NCBI RefSeq assembly: GCF_014647415.1
Contig: NZ_BMPD01000008.1
Location: 1-64,000 of the forward strand
Source of the DNA: Haloarcula sebkhae
GTDB taxonomy: Archaea > Halobacteriota > Halobacteria > Halobacteriales > Haloarculaceae
DNA length: 64,000 nucleotides
Reading direction: 5' to 3'
Below, piece by piece: positions 1-8,404 of the stretch. The position numbers and the translations under genes are program-made. Numbering within the stretch: the first letter of the stretch is position 1; every line of letters starts with the position of its first letter. The notes beneath the pieces were generated by a model. That model was not told the origin of the DNA and did not search any database. It saw only the letters and a list, made by a program, of their open reading frames with translations.

Positions 1-34
1 AACGCGGTTCGCCGCCACCATTCATACCTTTCAC

Positions 35-70
35 AGCCCACTCGGGAGAGATATCTCTCCCGAGTGGGCT
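35..70. repeat. 36-bp perfect palindrome
   Basis: Bases 35-52 are the exact reverse complement of bases 53-70, so the DNA can form an 18-bp hairpin with no loop. Its half-site begins AGCCCACTCGGGAGAG. A short T/A stretch (TTTCCGTATTT) follows. It lies about 115 bp before nikR and after an upstream gene that is outside the window. It could be a transcript-end hairpin, a dyad operator or an extragenic palindrome, and the sequence alone does not decide between these. Confidence 0.75.
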
Positions 71-149
71 TTCCGTATTTATGCAGCGCCAGCCTGACGA
101 GTGAGTACGCAGAGGACAGCGGCAGTACCGCCCAGTGCGGACGGATATG

Positions 150-160
150 AACTATTAATA
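150..160 (+). promoter_or_regulatory. nikR TATA box, leaderless promoter
   Basis: An AT-rich element, ACTATTAATAC, lies about 25-32 nt upstream of the nikR ATG at 184 in otherwise GC-rich DNA. That spacing puts transcription start at or next to the start codon, as is common in haloarchaea. No ribosome binding site precedes the ATG. Confidence 0.6.
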
Positions 161-183
161 CTGCAACGGCGTCGAGTTAATAC

Positions 184-603
184 ATGGGCGTTGTAAGTAT
201 CTCGATGCCGGACGAACTGGAGGAGCGAATCGACACGTTCGCCGACGAACACGGGTACACAGGTCGCAGCGAGGTCGTTCGGGAAGCGGTGCGGAATCTG
301 ATGGGGGAGTTCGAAGACAAGCGACTGGAGGATCGTGAGTTGATGGCGATCGTCACCGTGCTGTTCGATTACGAGACGACGACGGTCGAGGAGAAGATGA
401 TGCATCTCCGCCACGACCACGAGTCCATCGTTGCGTCGAACTTCCACAGCCACGTCGGTGACCGGTACTGTATGGAGCTGTTCGTGCTGGAGGGCCAGCT
501 GGAGGACATCTCCGCGTTCGTCGGCAAAGTCCGAGCCACTAAGGATACCCTGTCAGTCGATTACTCGGTGCTGCCGGTCGATGACATAAATATGTTCACG
601 TGA
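184..603 (+). CDS. nikR: NikR nickel-responsive regulator
   Basis: A 139-residue protein with an N-terminal ribbon-helix-helix DNA-binding segment (residues 3-40; [14 protein letters not shown]) and a C-terminal ACT-like nickel-binding domain. The four square-planar Ni(II) ligands of NikR can be placed: His77, His88, His90 and Cys96 ([11 protein letters not shown]), with the spacing known from E. coli NikR. Members repress nickel uptake genes when nickel is plentiful. No nickel transporter lies next to it here, so its targets are elsewhere or it regulates itself. The length fits the family. The start follows a TATA box by about 27 nt. Confidence 0.92.
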   Translation: MGVVSISMPDELEERIDTFADEHGYTGRSEVVREAVRNLMGEFEDKRLEDRELMAIVTVLFDYETTTVEEKMMHLRHDHESIVASNFHSHVGDRYCMELFVLEGQLEDISAFVGKVRATKDTLSVDYSVLPVDDINMFT

Positions 604-673
604 GTCCGTGTCGGCTCCGGAAAGCGATGCCGCCTCTTTGAATTATACGAACTGTTTGGGGCCTTCAGTAGGC

Positions 674-681
674 GTTTAAGT
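674..681 (+). promoter_or_regulatory. Cysteine synthase TATA box
   Basis: GTTTAAGT sits 23-30 nt before the ATG at 704, the usual spacing for a leaderless haloarchaeal promoter. No Shine-Dalgarno motif adjoins the start. Confidence 0.6.
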
Positions 682-703
682 CGGGCCCGCGTAGGCGGCG
701 GCG

Positions 704-1615
704 ATGAAAGACTCTATTCTCGATACAATCGGGTCCCCACTGGTCTCGGTTCGCGCACCGGAGGGGGCGACCGTTGCGGCGAAGGTCGAGTCGTTCAACC
801 CTGGCGGGTCCGCGAAAGACCGGCCAGCGAAGTATATGATCGACGAGGCTGAGCAAAACGGGACGCTCGAACCGGGTGATACGCTCGTCGAACCGACGAG
901 TGGGAACACCGGCATCGGGATGGCGATGGTCGGGGCGACGAAGGGGTACGACGTAGTGCTGGTGATGCCGTCCTCGAAGTCGCCGGAGCGCCGACAGATA
1001 ATGAAGGCGTACGGCGCGGAAATCGACCTGGTCGAGGGAGATATCTCCGACGCGAAGGATCGCGCGGATAAGCTGTGCGAGCGCGATGACTACGTTCAAC
1101 TCCGACAGTTCGAGAATCCGGCGAACCCGACAGCACATTACGAGACGACGGGCAAGGAAATACTCGAACAGGTGGGTGACCGGACTGTCGATGCGCTGGT
1201 CGCGGGCGTCGGTACTGGTGGAACGCTCACCGGCACTGGCCGTCGACTGCGTGAAGCGTTCCCTGAGATGGATATCGTCGCGGTCGAGCCGGCGGACAAC
1301 GCCGTCCTTTCGGGGATGGAACCGGGTACCGGCGAGGATAGCTTCCAGGGAATGGGACCGGGATTCGTCAGCGACAACTTGGACACCGATCTGCTGGAAG
1401 ACGTGGTGACGGTCGAACTCTCGGCTGCGGAGGACGAGTGCCGGCGGCTTGCCCACGAGGAGGGTATCCTCGTCGGGCAGTCATCGGGCGCATCGAATCT
1501 CGCCGCGCGGAAGGTGGCTGAGCAACTCGTCGCGGACGGCGTCGACGATCCGCTCGTGGTCACGGTCTACTGGGACAGCGGCGAGCGGTACATGTCGACC
1601 GGAATGTTCGACTGA
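704..1615 (+). CDS. cysK: Cysteine synthase (O-acetylserine sulfhydrylase family)
   Basis: A 303-residue fold-type II PLP enzyme expected to make L-cysteine from O-acetylserine and sulfide in the cytoplasm. Visible family marks are the PLP lysine Lys38 in SFNPGGSAKDR, the substrate loop TSGNTG at 65-70, and the glycine-rich phosphate loop GTGGTLTGTGR at about 170-180. There is no C-terminal CBS domain, so it is not cystathionine beta-synthase. CysK, CysM and O-phosphoserine-using relatives cannot be told apart by eye, so the acyl donor is uncertain. The gene stands alone with its own TATA box and is convergent with the next gene. Confidence 0.88.
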   Translation: MKDSILDTIGSPLVSVRAPEGATVAAKVESFNPGGSAKDRPAKYMIDEAEQNGTLEPGDTLVEPTSGNTGIGMAMVGATKGYDVVLVMPSSKSPERRQIMKAYGAEIDLVEGDISDAKDRADKLCERDDYVQLRQFENPANPTAHYETTGKEILEQVGDRTVDALVAGVGTGGTLTGTGRRLREAFPEMDIVAVEPADNAVLSGMEPGTGEDSFQGMGPGFVSDNLDTDLLEDVVTVELSAAEDECRRLAHEEGILVGQSSGASNLAARKVAEQLVADGVDDPLVVTVYWDSGERYMSTGMFD

Positions 1616-1650
1616 GAACTGTCCGTTCTATGCGCGCGGCGTGATCCGAG

Positions 1651-2196
1651 TTAGGCTCCGAACTCCGATTCGGTCACTCTGACGATGAGCGTGTCATCCA
1701 CGTCCTGAAGATCGTATTCGGGAATCGTGTCGCCGGTCCGTGTCAGGAGCATCGGCTCGACAAGTTCAGGCGGGCGCTCGGTCTCTTTCGCCTGTATGCC
1801 AGTCGTTGCTTCCGACTCTCCCTCCGACGAGGCTTCGTCAGTAGATTCGTCGGGTACGTCCGACTCGACAATACCGTACACTTTGAGAAAGCGACCGGTA
1901 TCCTCTGGCGCAATGTCGTCGTCCCGGATCGCCGCGGCGAGGTCCCGGGAGAGCCACTCCGTTTCACTGATCGACGGGTCACGCACGAACGCAGCGTCGG
2001 CGAAACGAACGAGATACCAGTTCAGGTCGTTGAGCAACGCAACCGCCGCGCCGAGGCTCACGGTGTCGACGGCGACGGTATTCGCGAACGGCTCCTGCAG
2101 GTCGTAGGTGGCGAGTGCGTTTCGCGCAGTCTCGCGCGAGAGGAGTTCGTACCGGAGATTCACGTCCTCGCTCCCGACGAGACAGACCTGCGTCAT
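1651..2196 (-). CDS. Conserved haloarchaeal protein of unknown function
   Basis: A 181-residue acidic soluble protein beginning MTQVCLVGSEDVNLRYELLS. The first 110 residues look like one compact alpha/beta domain. Residues around 120-145 form a Ser/Glu/Asp-rich linker, and the C-terminus (EYDLQDVDDTLIVRVTESEF) looks like a short beta-rich tail. I recognise no catalytic motif; it resembles haloarchaeal domains of unknown function such as DUF5804, an assignment from memory. It lies 27 nt downstream of thiI on the same strand, so it is probably co-transcribed. No membrane segment or signal peptide is seen. Confidence 0.7.
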   Translation of the reverse strand: MTQVCLVGSEDVNLRYELLSRETARNALATYDLQEPFANTVAVDTVSLGAAVALLNDLNWYLVRFADAAFVRDPSISETEWLSRDLAAAIRDDDIAPEDTGRFLKVYGIVESDVPDESTDEASSEGESEATTGIQAKETERPPELVEPMLLTRTGDTIPEYDLQDVDDTLIVRVTESEFGA

Positions 2197-2223
2197 GGCT
2201 CAACCCTGGCCCGCCCCGGAAAT

Positions 2224-3411
2224 TTAGCTTTCGATGGGGATGACAGCGCGGTCCTGCGCACAGACTTTGGCACGCTCGAACAGGTCGTCGGGTTCGGCTG
2301 CCCGAACCGCTTCCAGCGAGGCATTGGTTTCCGGATGCGATGGCGCGACACGGTTGCAACCGGTGTCGATTGTCGAGTCATCGAAGGTCCCGATAGTCCG
2401 CGCGTGATTGGTTATCTCGGACTTGTCGACGGTGAGGTTCGGTCGGTACACCGGGAGCGTGGTCGCGGCATCGGTGACTGCGATGTTCGCGCTTGTCTGG
2501 CTGGACTTCTGCCCGATAGCTTCGCCGGTGACGATGCCGACAGCGTCGCATTCGTGCGCGATAGCCTCGGCGACTGCGAGCATGAACCGGCGGAGAACGA
2601 GCATTCGGAGCGACCCGAGGTTTTGAGAGAGGTCGGTGACGACGTCACCGGCGTCGATTACGGACAGCGACAGGTCGTGTCCGGGTGCGTACGAGGCGAG
2701 TGTTTCGATGGTCGAAACGGCTCGCGCCCGGTGGTCGGGGCCACCGTAATCACCGAGGTCGACGTAGACAGGAAGCACGGGTGTGCCGCGTTTCATCAGT
2801 TTCCAGGCGGCGACGGGCGAGTCGATGCCGCCGCTGACGAGAGCGACGACGGGTCGCTGGGTCCCGAGCGGGAGGCCACCGGGTCCCGGACGTTTCTCAC
2901 AAAAGACGTAGGCCTCGTCGGCACGACACTCGACGAACAGTTCGAAATCGGGGTTGTCGAGGTCGACAGCGGGCTCACCGCCCAGTTCCTCGATTGCCTC
3001 CCAGACGGCGGTACCACCGTCGGACTCGATGTCCGTGCTCGAAAAGGGATGTGCCTCCGCTGGTCCCGCCCGCCGGGCGCTAACAGCGAAAGTACCGCCG
3101 TCGTACTGCTCCCGTGCGGTCACGGCCAGTGCATCTTTGATTGCGGACAGCGTCGAGTCGACGGTCGTGACCGCCGAGGCGGAGGTGACGCCGAACGTAT
3201 CGGCCGCGGCCGCGGTCACGTCCTCGGGCTGGTCGGTGTGGACGAACAGCCGGTTCCGTCGTTGTTCGATATCCCCTGAGAGGGCGCGCGCGTCGAGCAT
3301 CGCACGGATGTTGTCCGCCAGCTGGTCCTCCATCTTCCGGCGGACCTGGTCGCTCTTGACGCCGAGTTCTCCGTGGCGAACGAGCACGCTGTCGGCGTCT
3401 GGTGGATGCAT
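2224..3411 (-). CDS. thiI: tRNA 4-thiouridine synthase ThiI
   Basis: A 395-residue enzyme that activates U8 of tRNA by adenylation before sulfur insertion; it may also serve thiazole synthesis for thiamine. It has a ferredoxin-like N-terminus, a THUMP domain (about residues 60-165) and an AANH-type ATPase domain with the PP-loop SGGIDS at 193-198. A cysteine in DTGCNRVAPSH matches the conserved catalytic region. The C-terminal rhodanese domain of E. coli ThiI is absent, as in most archaea, so sulfur must be delivered in trans. The start ATG at 3411 gives a full-length N-terminus. The S-adenosylmethionine synthetase gene lies 47 nt upstream on the same strand. Confidence 0.92.
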   Translation of the reverse strand: MHPPDADSVLVRHGELGVKSDQVRRKMEDQLADNIRAMLDARALSGDIEQRRNRLFVHTDQPEDVTAAAADTFGVTSASAVTTVDSTLSAIKDALAVTAREQYDGGTFAVSARRAGPAEAHPFSSTDIESDGGTAVWEAIEELGGEPAVDLDNPDFELFVECRADEAYVFCEKRPGPGGLPLGTQRPVVALVSGGIDSPVAAWKLMKRGTPVLPVYVDLGDYGGPDHRARAVSTIETLASYAPGHDLSLSVIDAGDVVTDLSQNLGSLRMLVLRRFMLAVAEAIAHECDAVGIVTGEAIGQKSSQTSANIAVTDAATTLPVYRPNLTVDKSEITNHARTIGTFDDSTIDTGCNRVAPSHPETNASLEAVRAAEPDDLFERAKVCAQDRAVIPIES

Positions 3412-3458
3412 GTCCGCGAGTTGACTACCGGCGAGTAAAGGGGTGTCGCCTCGCCGTC

Positions 3459-4661
3459 TCAGAACGTCGAGAGGTTGCCCTCGATGACCTGCCGCGTGAT
3501 GTCGGTCACGTCGGCGAGTTCGTCGTCGATTGTGGCCTGGATATCTGCTTCGACATCGCCGACCGCGACGCCGTCTTCGGTGACGACCGTCGCGTCGGCG
3601 ACGTGGGGCTCGTCGATCGGTGACCCGATCTGTGAGAGCAGGCGCATCTGGACCTGCCGGATGCCGTCGACCTCATTTGCGACAGACTGTGCGATTGCTG
3701 TCGAAAGGAGGTTGTATATCTTCCCGATGTGGTTGACGGGGTTCTTCCCGGACGTCGCCTCCATGCTCATCGGCCGGTTGGGCGTGATGAGGCCGTTCGC
3801 ACGGTTTCCGCGGCCGACGGAACCGTCGTCGCCCTGCTCGGCACTGGTCCCGGTGGTGGTGAGATAGATGGACTCGGCGTCGTAGTCGTCGGCCGTGTTG
3901 ACGTGGACCGTCACGTCCCGGTCGGTGTACTCCTCGGCGAGGTCGGTGACGAACGCTTGGACGTCCGAAACGGCGGATTTGTACGTTTCGAGGTCAGGAA
4001 CGTGCTCGTCGACCATCGCAACGGCCACGGTCACGTCGATGTGGTCGCCCTCCCGCTTGCCCATCACCTTCACATCCTGACCGACGACCGGGTTGGACTC
4101 GGCGTACTCGCCGGTCAATTTCTGCTCGGTGTTGCGGACGATCTGCTCGGTTTCCGTTAGCGGGGCGTGGCCGACACCGTAGCTGGTATCGTTCGCCATC
4201 GGCACTGTCGCCTCTTCGCCGAACACGGTCTGGAGGTCGCCCGACCCTTCGCCGAACTGGACGTCGACAATGACGTCGGACCCGAGGTCGAGATGCGGGA
4301 ACTGCTCGTCGAGGTAATCACGTGCGGCCCGCAGAGCGATGCTTTCGGCTGGGATACGCTCGCCGTCGAACTTCTTCGTCGCTCGGCCGACGACTAGGAT
4401 GTAGATCGGCTCAAGCACTTCGCCGCCGCCGTACGCGGGGGCGGCAGTGCCGGCGACGAGCTGTGTCTCGTCTGTGTTGTAGTGCAGAACTGTGCCGAAC
4501 CGGTCGATGTACGTCTGTGCCAGCGCACGCGACACTGTCTCCGCGATGCCGTCACAGATAGAGTCCGGATGGCCGATACCCTTGCGCTCTACGACTTCGA
4601 TGTCCTGATCTTCGACGGCGAGCCCGCTCGCAGGTTGGACGTGGATGTTCCGCTCGGTCAT
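3459..4661 (-). CDS. mat: Archaeal S-adenosylmethionine synthetase
   Basis: A 400-residue enzyme making S-adenosylmethionine from methionine and ATP. It is the archaeal type, which aligns only weakly with bacterial MetK. Marks visible are the N-terminal [18 protein letters not shown] and, downstream, [20 protein letters not shown] followed by [13 protein letters not shown]. The length matches archaeal MAT (about 400). A TATA-like element (GTTATAGAA on the minus strand, about 4685-4693) lies some 27 nt before the ATG, so the mRNA is probably leaderless. Confidence 0.95.
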   Translation of the reverse strand: MTERNIHVQPASGLAVEDQDIEVVERKGIGHPDSICDGIAETVSRALAQTYIDRFGTVLHYNTDETQLVAGTAAPAYGGGEVLEPIYILVVGRATKKFDGERIPAESIALRAARDYLDEQFPHLDLGSDVIVDVQFGEGSGDLQTVFGEEATVPMANDTSYGVGHAPLTETEQIVRNTEQKLTGEYAESNPVVGQDVKVMGKREGDHIDVTVAVAMVDEHVPDLETYKSAVSDVQAFVTDLAEEYTDRDVTVHVNTADDYDAESIYLTTTGTSAEQGDDGSVGRGNRANGLITPNRPMSMEATSGKNPVNHIGKIYNLLSTAIAQSVANEVDGIRQVQMRLLSQIGSPIDEPHVADATVVTEDGVAVGDVEADIQATIDDELADVTDITRQVIEGNLSTF

Positions 4662-4720
4662 TGTCGCAACTTCGTCTGGCCGGGTTCTATAACTTACGGG
4701 AACAGATAATAGCGGAATGA

Positions 4721-5263
4721 TTACTCGTTCGCATCGCTAAGTAGCATACCGAGATAGGAGGTTCGCTGCTGGTCGCTGGGGTCTAGATTGAGATCCTGAA
4801 GCACCTCGTAGGCTCCCTCTCGAACGGGTTCGATGTCGCCGTCGGTCTCCCGTTCCACTTCGACGAACTCGCCGACATCGTCGACAGCGTCGAGCGTGAC
4901 GTCGTATTCCCGAACTTCGTACACCCGACGGTTCTTGCGTACGGTCGCCGCGGGCTCGAAGCCGAGGTGCTGGACGATCGCGTCGATGTCGTCGCCGTCC
5001 TCGACGCCTGTTTCGAACTCCTCTCGGCTCTTCGACTCCGCTTCGAGGAGCGGCCCCTTGTAGGTGACTTTCGCGTTTGTCTCCCCTTTTCTGGTCTCGC
5101 GGCGGACCCGGAACGCCTCGTCTGTCTCGGCGAAATCCCGATGGGGGGCGTCGTAGTACGTGTCTGTCTGGATCACCGTGTCGACTTGTTCGGCTTCGAG
5201 TTCGTCGAGTCGCTCCGCGACAGCCTCGATGTCCGCTGGCACTTTCACCTCGACTTCGTACAT
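4721..5263 (-). CDS. cyaB: CYTH-domain protein, class IV adenylate cyclase-like
   Basis: A 180-residue CYTH (CyaB-thiamine triphosphatase) domain protein. It opens with the signature MYEVEVKVPAD, where alternating acidic residues bind metal in this tunnel fold. Later signatures include DTYYDAPHRDFAETDEAFRVR, a K-x-TYKGP strand and a closing RTSYLGMLL. Members hydrolyse or cyclise triphosphates; whether this one makes cAMP or cleaves tripolyphosphate or thiamine triphosphate is not known. I chose the internal ATG at 5263 over an upstream in-frame start because the family begins at the EVEVK strand. It is divergent from the threonine dehydratase gene. Confidence 0.8.
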   Translation of the reverse strand: MYEVEVKVPADIEAVAERLDELEAEQVDTVIQTDTYYDAPHRDFAETDEAFRVRRETRKGETNAKVTYKGPLLEAESKSREEFETGVEDGDDIDAIVQHLGFEPAATVRKNRRVYEVREYDVTLDAVDDVGEFVEVERETDGDIEPVREGAYEVLQDLNLDPSDQQRTSYLGMLLSDANE

Positions 5264-5343
5264 ACTGTGGGGCTGGACCGGGTCGCTGAAAAACGCTCCC
5301 GTCGACCGCGCCATTTACTGTGTCCGCTCTCTCGGGTAGTAGT

Positions 5344-6372
5344 ATGGCCGGTCGCTATGAACCGATCGATTCCCCGGACGAGACGACCCTCTTTCCGTAC
5401 CACGACCTGACGCCGCCGACAGTTGCAACGGTCGCGCGCGCCCGGCAACGCATCCGACAGCACCTCCCGGAAACGCCGCTGGTCCGCAGCGAAGCCCTCT
5501 CCGAAGCTCTCGATGCGGATGTCTTGCTCAAGCGGGAGGATACCCTCCCAACTGGCGCGTTCAAAGTCCGTGGCGGTGTAAACCTTGTCGCGTCCCTCGA
5601 CGAGGAGTTCAGGGACGCTGGGCTGCTCGCTGCGAGCACGGGCAACCACGGCCAGTCTATCGCCTGGGCCGGCCGTGAGTTCGACGTGCCGGTCACCATC
5701 GGTGTCCCGGCGGACGCGAACGCCGGAAAGGTCGACGCACTGGAACAACTCGGTGCGGAAGTCATCCAGTACGGCGAGGACTACGACGAGGCCCGCGAGC
5801 ACATCGAGGACTTGGCGACTCAGCGTGCGGCGCGCTACGTCCACTCGGGTAACGAACCGAAACTACTCGCCGGTGTTGGCACAGCAGGTCTCGAAATCCT
5901 CGACGAACGGCCCGACGTTGACCGCGTGTTCTGTCCTGTCGGCGGTGGTACCGCCGCGGCCGGGTACTGCACGACACTCGGAGCGATGACGGACGCCGCT
6001 GTCGTCGGCGTGCAGGCTGCGGGTGCGCCCGCAGTGTACCGTGCCTGGCACGAGGAGACGCTGGAGGCCCTCGACAGCGTCGACACCATTGCCGAGGGCG
6101 TCGCGACCCGGGTGCCGTTCGCCCTCCCGACCGAAATACTGCAGGCGGAACTCGCTGATTTCCGGCTCGTGTCAGAGGACGCAATTGCGGACGCCGTTGC
6201 CCGCCTGTTCGAGACAGACCGCATCGTAATGGAAGGGGCCTGTGCGACGGCTGTCGCCGCAGCGTTTCAGGCTGGAGACGAATTACGTGGCGAGACAGTC
6301 GTTCTCCCCATCTCAGGGCGGAACATCGACCGCGAGAAGTTCGACCGGTTGTTGGCTGAAAGCGAGTACTGA
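5344..6372 (+). CDS. ilvA: Threonine dehydratase (PLP-dependent)
   Basis: A 342-residue fold-type II PLP enzyme predicted to deaminate threonine to 2-oxobutanoate, feeding isoleucine synthesis or catabolism. The PLP lysine is Lys74 in TGAFKVRGG, the loop STGNHGQS at 98-105 follows, and the phosphate-binding loop GGGTAAAG is at 200-207. There is no C-terminal ACT regulatory domain, which makes it a short catabolic/archaeal type; a serine dehydratase or racemase role cannot be excluded. The start at 5344 (MAGRYEP) was preferred over an in-frame ATG 24 nt upstream. No TATA box is obvious. Confidence 0.83.
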   Translation: MAGRYEPIDSPDETTLFPYHDLTPPTVATVARARQRIRQHLPETPLVRSEALSEALDADVLLKREDTLPTGAFKVRGGVNLVASLDEEFRDAGLLAASTGNHGQSIAWAGREFDVPVTIGVPADANAGKVDALEQLGAEVIQYGEDYDEAREHIEDLATQRAARYVHSGNEPKLLAGVGTAGLEILDERPDVDRVFCPVGGGTAAAGYCTTLGAMTDAAVVGVQAAGAPAVYRAWHEETLEALDSVDTIAEGVATRVPFALPTEILQAELADFRLVSEDAIADAVARLFETDRIVMEGACATAVAAAFQAGDELRGETVVLPISGRNIDREKFDRLLAESEY

Positions 6373-6420
6373 CTGGCTACTGCCACAGTTGCTCGACCGC
6401 TGCTGACCGGGAAACGTTGT

Positions 6421-6428
6421 CCTTAAGA
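6421..6428 (+). promoter_or_regulatory. FKBP gene TATA box
   Basis: CCTTAAGA lies 24-31 nt upstream of the ATG at 6452, fitting a leaderless transcript. Confidence 0.55.
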
Positions 6429-6451
6429 GTGCCACGACTGACGAACAGGGT

Positions 6452-7399
6452 ATGAGCAACGAGTCTGAGACTGACGTAGACGAGGAGACTGCAGACGAAG
6501 AAGAACAGGCTGAGGGACTCCAGAAAGGCGATGTTGTCAAGCTCGCTTACACCGCCCGCACCGTCGACGGCGGCCAGCTTGTCGACACAACCGACGAGGA
6601 AGTCGCCGAAGACGACGGTATCGACACCGAAGAGCAGGAGTTCGGCCCGCGCACCATCGTGCTGGGCGAGAACCACATCTTCCCGGACGTCGAGCAAGAC
6701 ATCTACGGGAAGGAAGTCGGCGACGAGGGTGACGTGACCGTTGCGGCCGCCGATGCCTTCGGCGAGTACGACGAGGAAGAGGTCCGAACGGTCTCAAAGG
6801 ACAAGATCCCTGAAGACGACCGCTACCCCGGCGCGCACGTCGACATCGAGGGCGAGCACGGCCACGTCGAGACCATCATCGGTGGCCGCGCGCGAGTGGA
6901 TTTCAACCACCCGCTGGCCGGTGAGGACGTCGAGTACGACTACGAAGTCCTCGAAGAGGTCACGGACCGCGAGGAGAAGGCCCAGGGCATCATCCAGATG
7001 ATGCTCGACATGGAACTCGACGTGTGGTTCGAGACTGACACCGTCGAGGAAGAACAGCTCGTCGAGAGCGAGGACGACGAAGACGAGGATGAAGAGTCCG
7101 AGCCCGAGTACGAGACCGTCGAAGTCGAGAAGGAGACGCTCTATATCGAGGCGACGCCGCAGCTGACGATGAACCAGCAGTGGATGATGGGCAAACAGCA
7201 GATCGCCCAGCAGCTGACCCAGCTCCTCGACATCGACCGCATCATCGTGCAGGAAGAGATCGGTGGCGGCGGTATGGGCATGCCCGGCATGATGGGCGGT
7301 ATGGGCGGTGCCGGTGGCGCTGACATCGAGGACGCGCTGGAAGACGCCGACGTTGACGCCGAGGAGATCGTCGAAGAGATCGAAGGCGCTGAAGAGTAA
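6452..7399 (+). CDS. FKBP-type peptidyl-prolyl isomerase (SlyD-like) with Gly/Met-rich tail
   Basis: A 315-residue, extremely acidic protein. An FKBP domain starts near residue 29 (KGDVVKLAYTARTVDGGQLVDTT), carries an inserted-flap chaperone domain, and ends near NHPLAGEDVEYDYEVLE. A long archaeal extension follows (about 175-270). A Gly/Met-rich stretch at about 271-291 (GGGGMGMPGMMGGMGG) and a final acidic helix close it. Family members catalyse prolyl cis-trans isomerisation and hold unfolded chains. The Gly-Met tail resembles the flexible C-termini of GroEL and thermosome subunits; that functional parallel is my inference. It is monocistronic with its own TATA box. Confidence 0.88.
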   Translation: MSNESETDVDEETADEEEQAEGLQKGDVVKLAYTARTVDGGQLVDTTDEEVAEDDGIDTEEQEFGPRTIVLGENHIFPDVEQDIYGKEVGDEGDVTVAAADAFGEYDEEEVRTVSKDKIPEDDRYPGAHVDIEGEHGHVETIIGGRARVDFNHPLAGEDVEYDYEVLEEVTDREEKAQGIIQMMLDMELDVWFETDTVEEEQLVESEDDEDEDEESEPEYETVEVEKETLYIEATPQLTMNQQWMMGKQQIAQQLTQLLDIDRIIVQEEIGGGGMGMPGMMGGMGGAGGADIEDALEDADVDAEEIVEEIEGAEE

Positions 7400-7513
7400 C
7401 TGCACCGCGAGCACGCGAGCGGTTCTGCAGTGTTGAGCCTCAGCGACTAGTTCCGCGACACCGCAGCTCCGAGCGATAGCGGCTGCTATTTTCTGAGGGC
7501 ATAAACGGGAGAA

Positions 7514-7523
7514 CCGTTATACG
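7514..7523 (+). promoter_or_regulatory. TATA box for small membrane protein
   Basis: CCGTTATACG lies 22-31 nt before the ATG at 7545, implying a leaderless mRNA. Confidence 0.5.
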
Positions 7524-7544
7524 CACGACACGTCATCACTACCT

Positions 7545-7745
7545 ATGCGAGTATCGCTGGTGTACCCGTCACTGCTCGCGCTCCCGCCGGGAATTGCGTT
7601 TGGCGTCGGAACGGTCGTGCTAACAGGCAGCACCGGAATCGGACTGGCAGCGGGTATCGGCGTCGGTCTCGGACTGTTCCTGTTGATACTCGTCGGCACT
7701 GAGCTCGGCTCAACGGACAGGGAGCCACGGCCCGGCGGCGAATAG
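7545..7745 (+). CDS. Small two-span membrane protein
   Basis: A 66-residue protein with two likely transmembrane helices separated by a Gly/Thr turn: about residues 5-27 (YPSLLALPPGIAFGVGTVVL) and 32-53 (GLAAGIGVGLGLFLLILVG). It ends in a polar tail (TDREPRPGGE). I do not recognise the family. A TATA box at leaderless distance supports expression. It ends one base before the stop of the RecA-fold gene on the opposite strand, a tail-to-tail arrangement. Confidence 0.6.
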   Translation: MRVSLVYPSLLALPPGIAFGVGTVVLTGSTGIGLAAGIGVGLGLFLLILVGTELGSTDREPRPGGE

Positions 7746-7746
7746 A

Positions 7747-8376
7747 TCAGGCGATGTCGCGGCTCGTGTCGATGCTGACCTCTTCGACGAGATTGAGCTT
7801 GATGATGTCGGTGGGCGCTCGCCCGCCGCGGAACTTCGGAATCGCGAGGCGGTTTTCCACCTCGTCACCGGCCGTCGTGGTGTTGAGCTGGAACACCACG
7901 TCAGCGAAGTGCTCGGTCGTATCCCGAAGCGGTGGCACGTCACGGCCATCGAGGCAGTGGACGATAGCGAGGCTTCCGGTGTTGACGATGTGGTTCTGCA
8001 AGTCGTTCATGAACGCGCGAAAGCGCGAATGTGGCTCTTGGGCTTCCAGCACGTCGAGCGGATCGACGATGAGGTTCGAGGTCTCCGGCAGCGCCGAGAC
8101 GAGCTTGCCGGCGTTGTCGAGCGGCGCTTCGCCGGAGATGTGTCGGACCGTCGGGTCGCCGGTGTTGGCCGGCGTCTGTTCGATGCTCGCGATGACGGAT
8201 TCGGCGGTCCGATCGAGTGACAGCCATAGCGTCCCGCGCGTGGCGGTGAGTTCATAGAGGAACAGCTCCGCCTGGCTAGCCGGCTGGGCAGAGAGCACGA
8301 CGATACTCCCGGCAGGGATGCCACCATCGAGCTTTCTGTCGAGGACGTCGATCCCCGTTCGCAACCGGTTGGCCAT
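7747..8376 (-). CDS. RAD55/KaiC-like RecA-fold protein with degenerate P-loop
   Basis: A 209-residue protein with the entry motif of RAD55/KaiC ATPases (TGIDVLDRKLDGGIPAGSIVVLSA, residues 7-30). A hydrophobic Walker-B-like strand NLIVDPLD follows at 101-108. Where a Walker A would read GxxxxGKT, it has SAQPASQAE (29-37), with no lysine, so ATP hydrolysis is doubtful. The rest is colinear with a RecA core, and there is no HTH or second domain. It lies 28 nt downstream of a MinD-like ATPase on the same strand, suggesting a paired unit. RecA-fold proteins of this sort in haloarchaea are poorly characterised; a sensor or adaptor role is inference. Confidence 0.72.
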   Translation of the reverse strand: MANRLRTGIDVLDRKLDGGIPAGSIVVLSAQPASQAELFLYELTATRGTLWLSLDRTAESVIASIEQTPANTGDPTVRHISGEAPLDNAGKLVSALPETSNLIVDPLDVLEAQEPHSRFRAFMNDLQNHIVNTGSLAIVHCLDGRDVPPLRDTTEHFADVVFQLNTTTAGDEVENRLAIPKFRGGRAPTDIIKLNLVEEVSIDTSRDIA

Positions 8377-8404
8377 ACCACTGAGGACTTATTTTCCCAC
8401 GAGA

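Noticed and set aside
1..30. Possible tRNA 3' end (GGTTCGCCGCCACCA)
   Set aside because: The T-loop would be far too short between the possible stem halves and no acceptor stem can be tested at the window edge.
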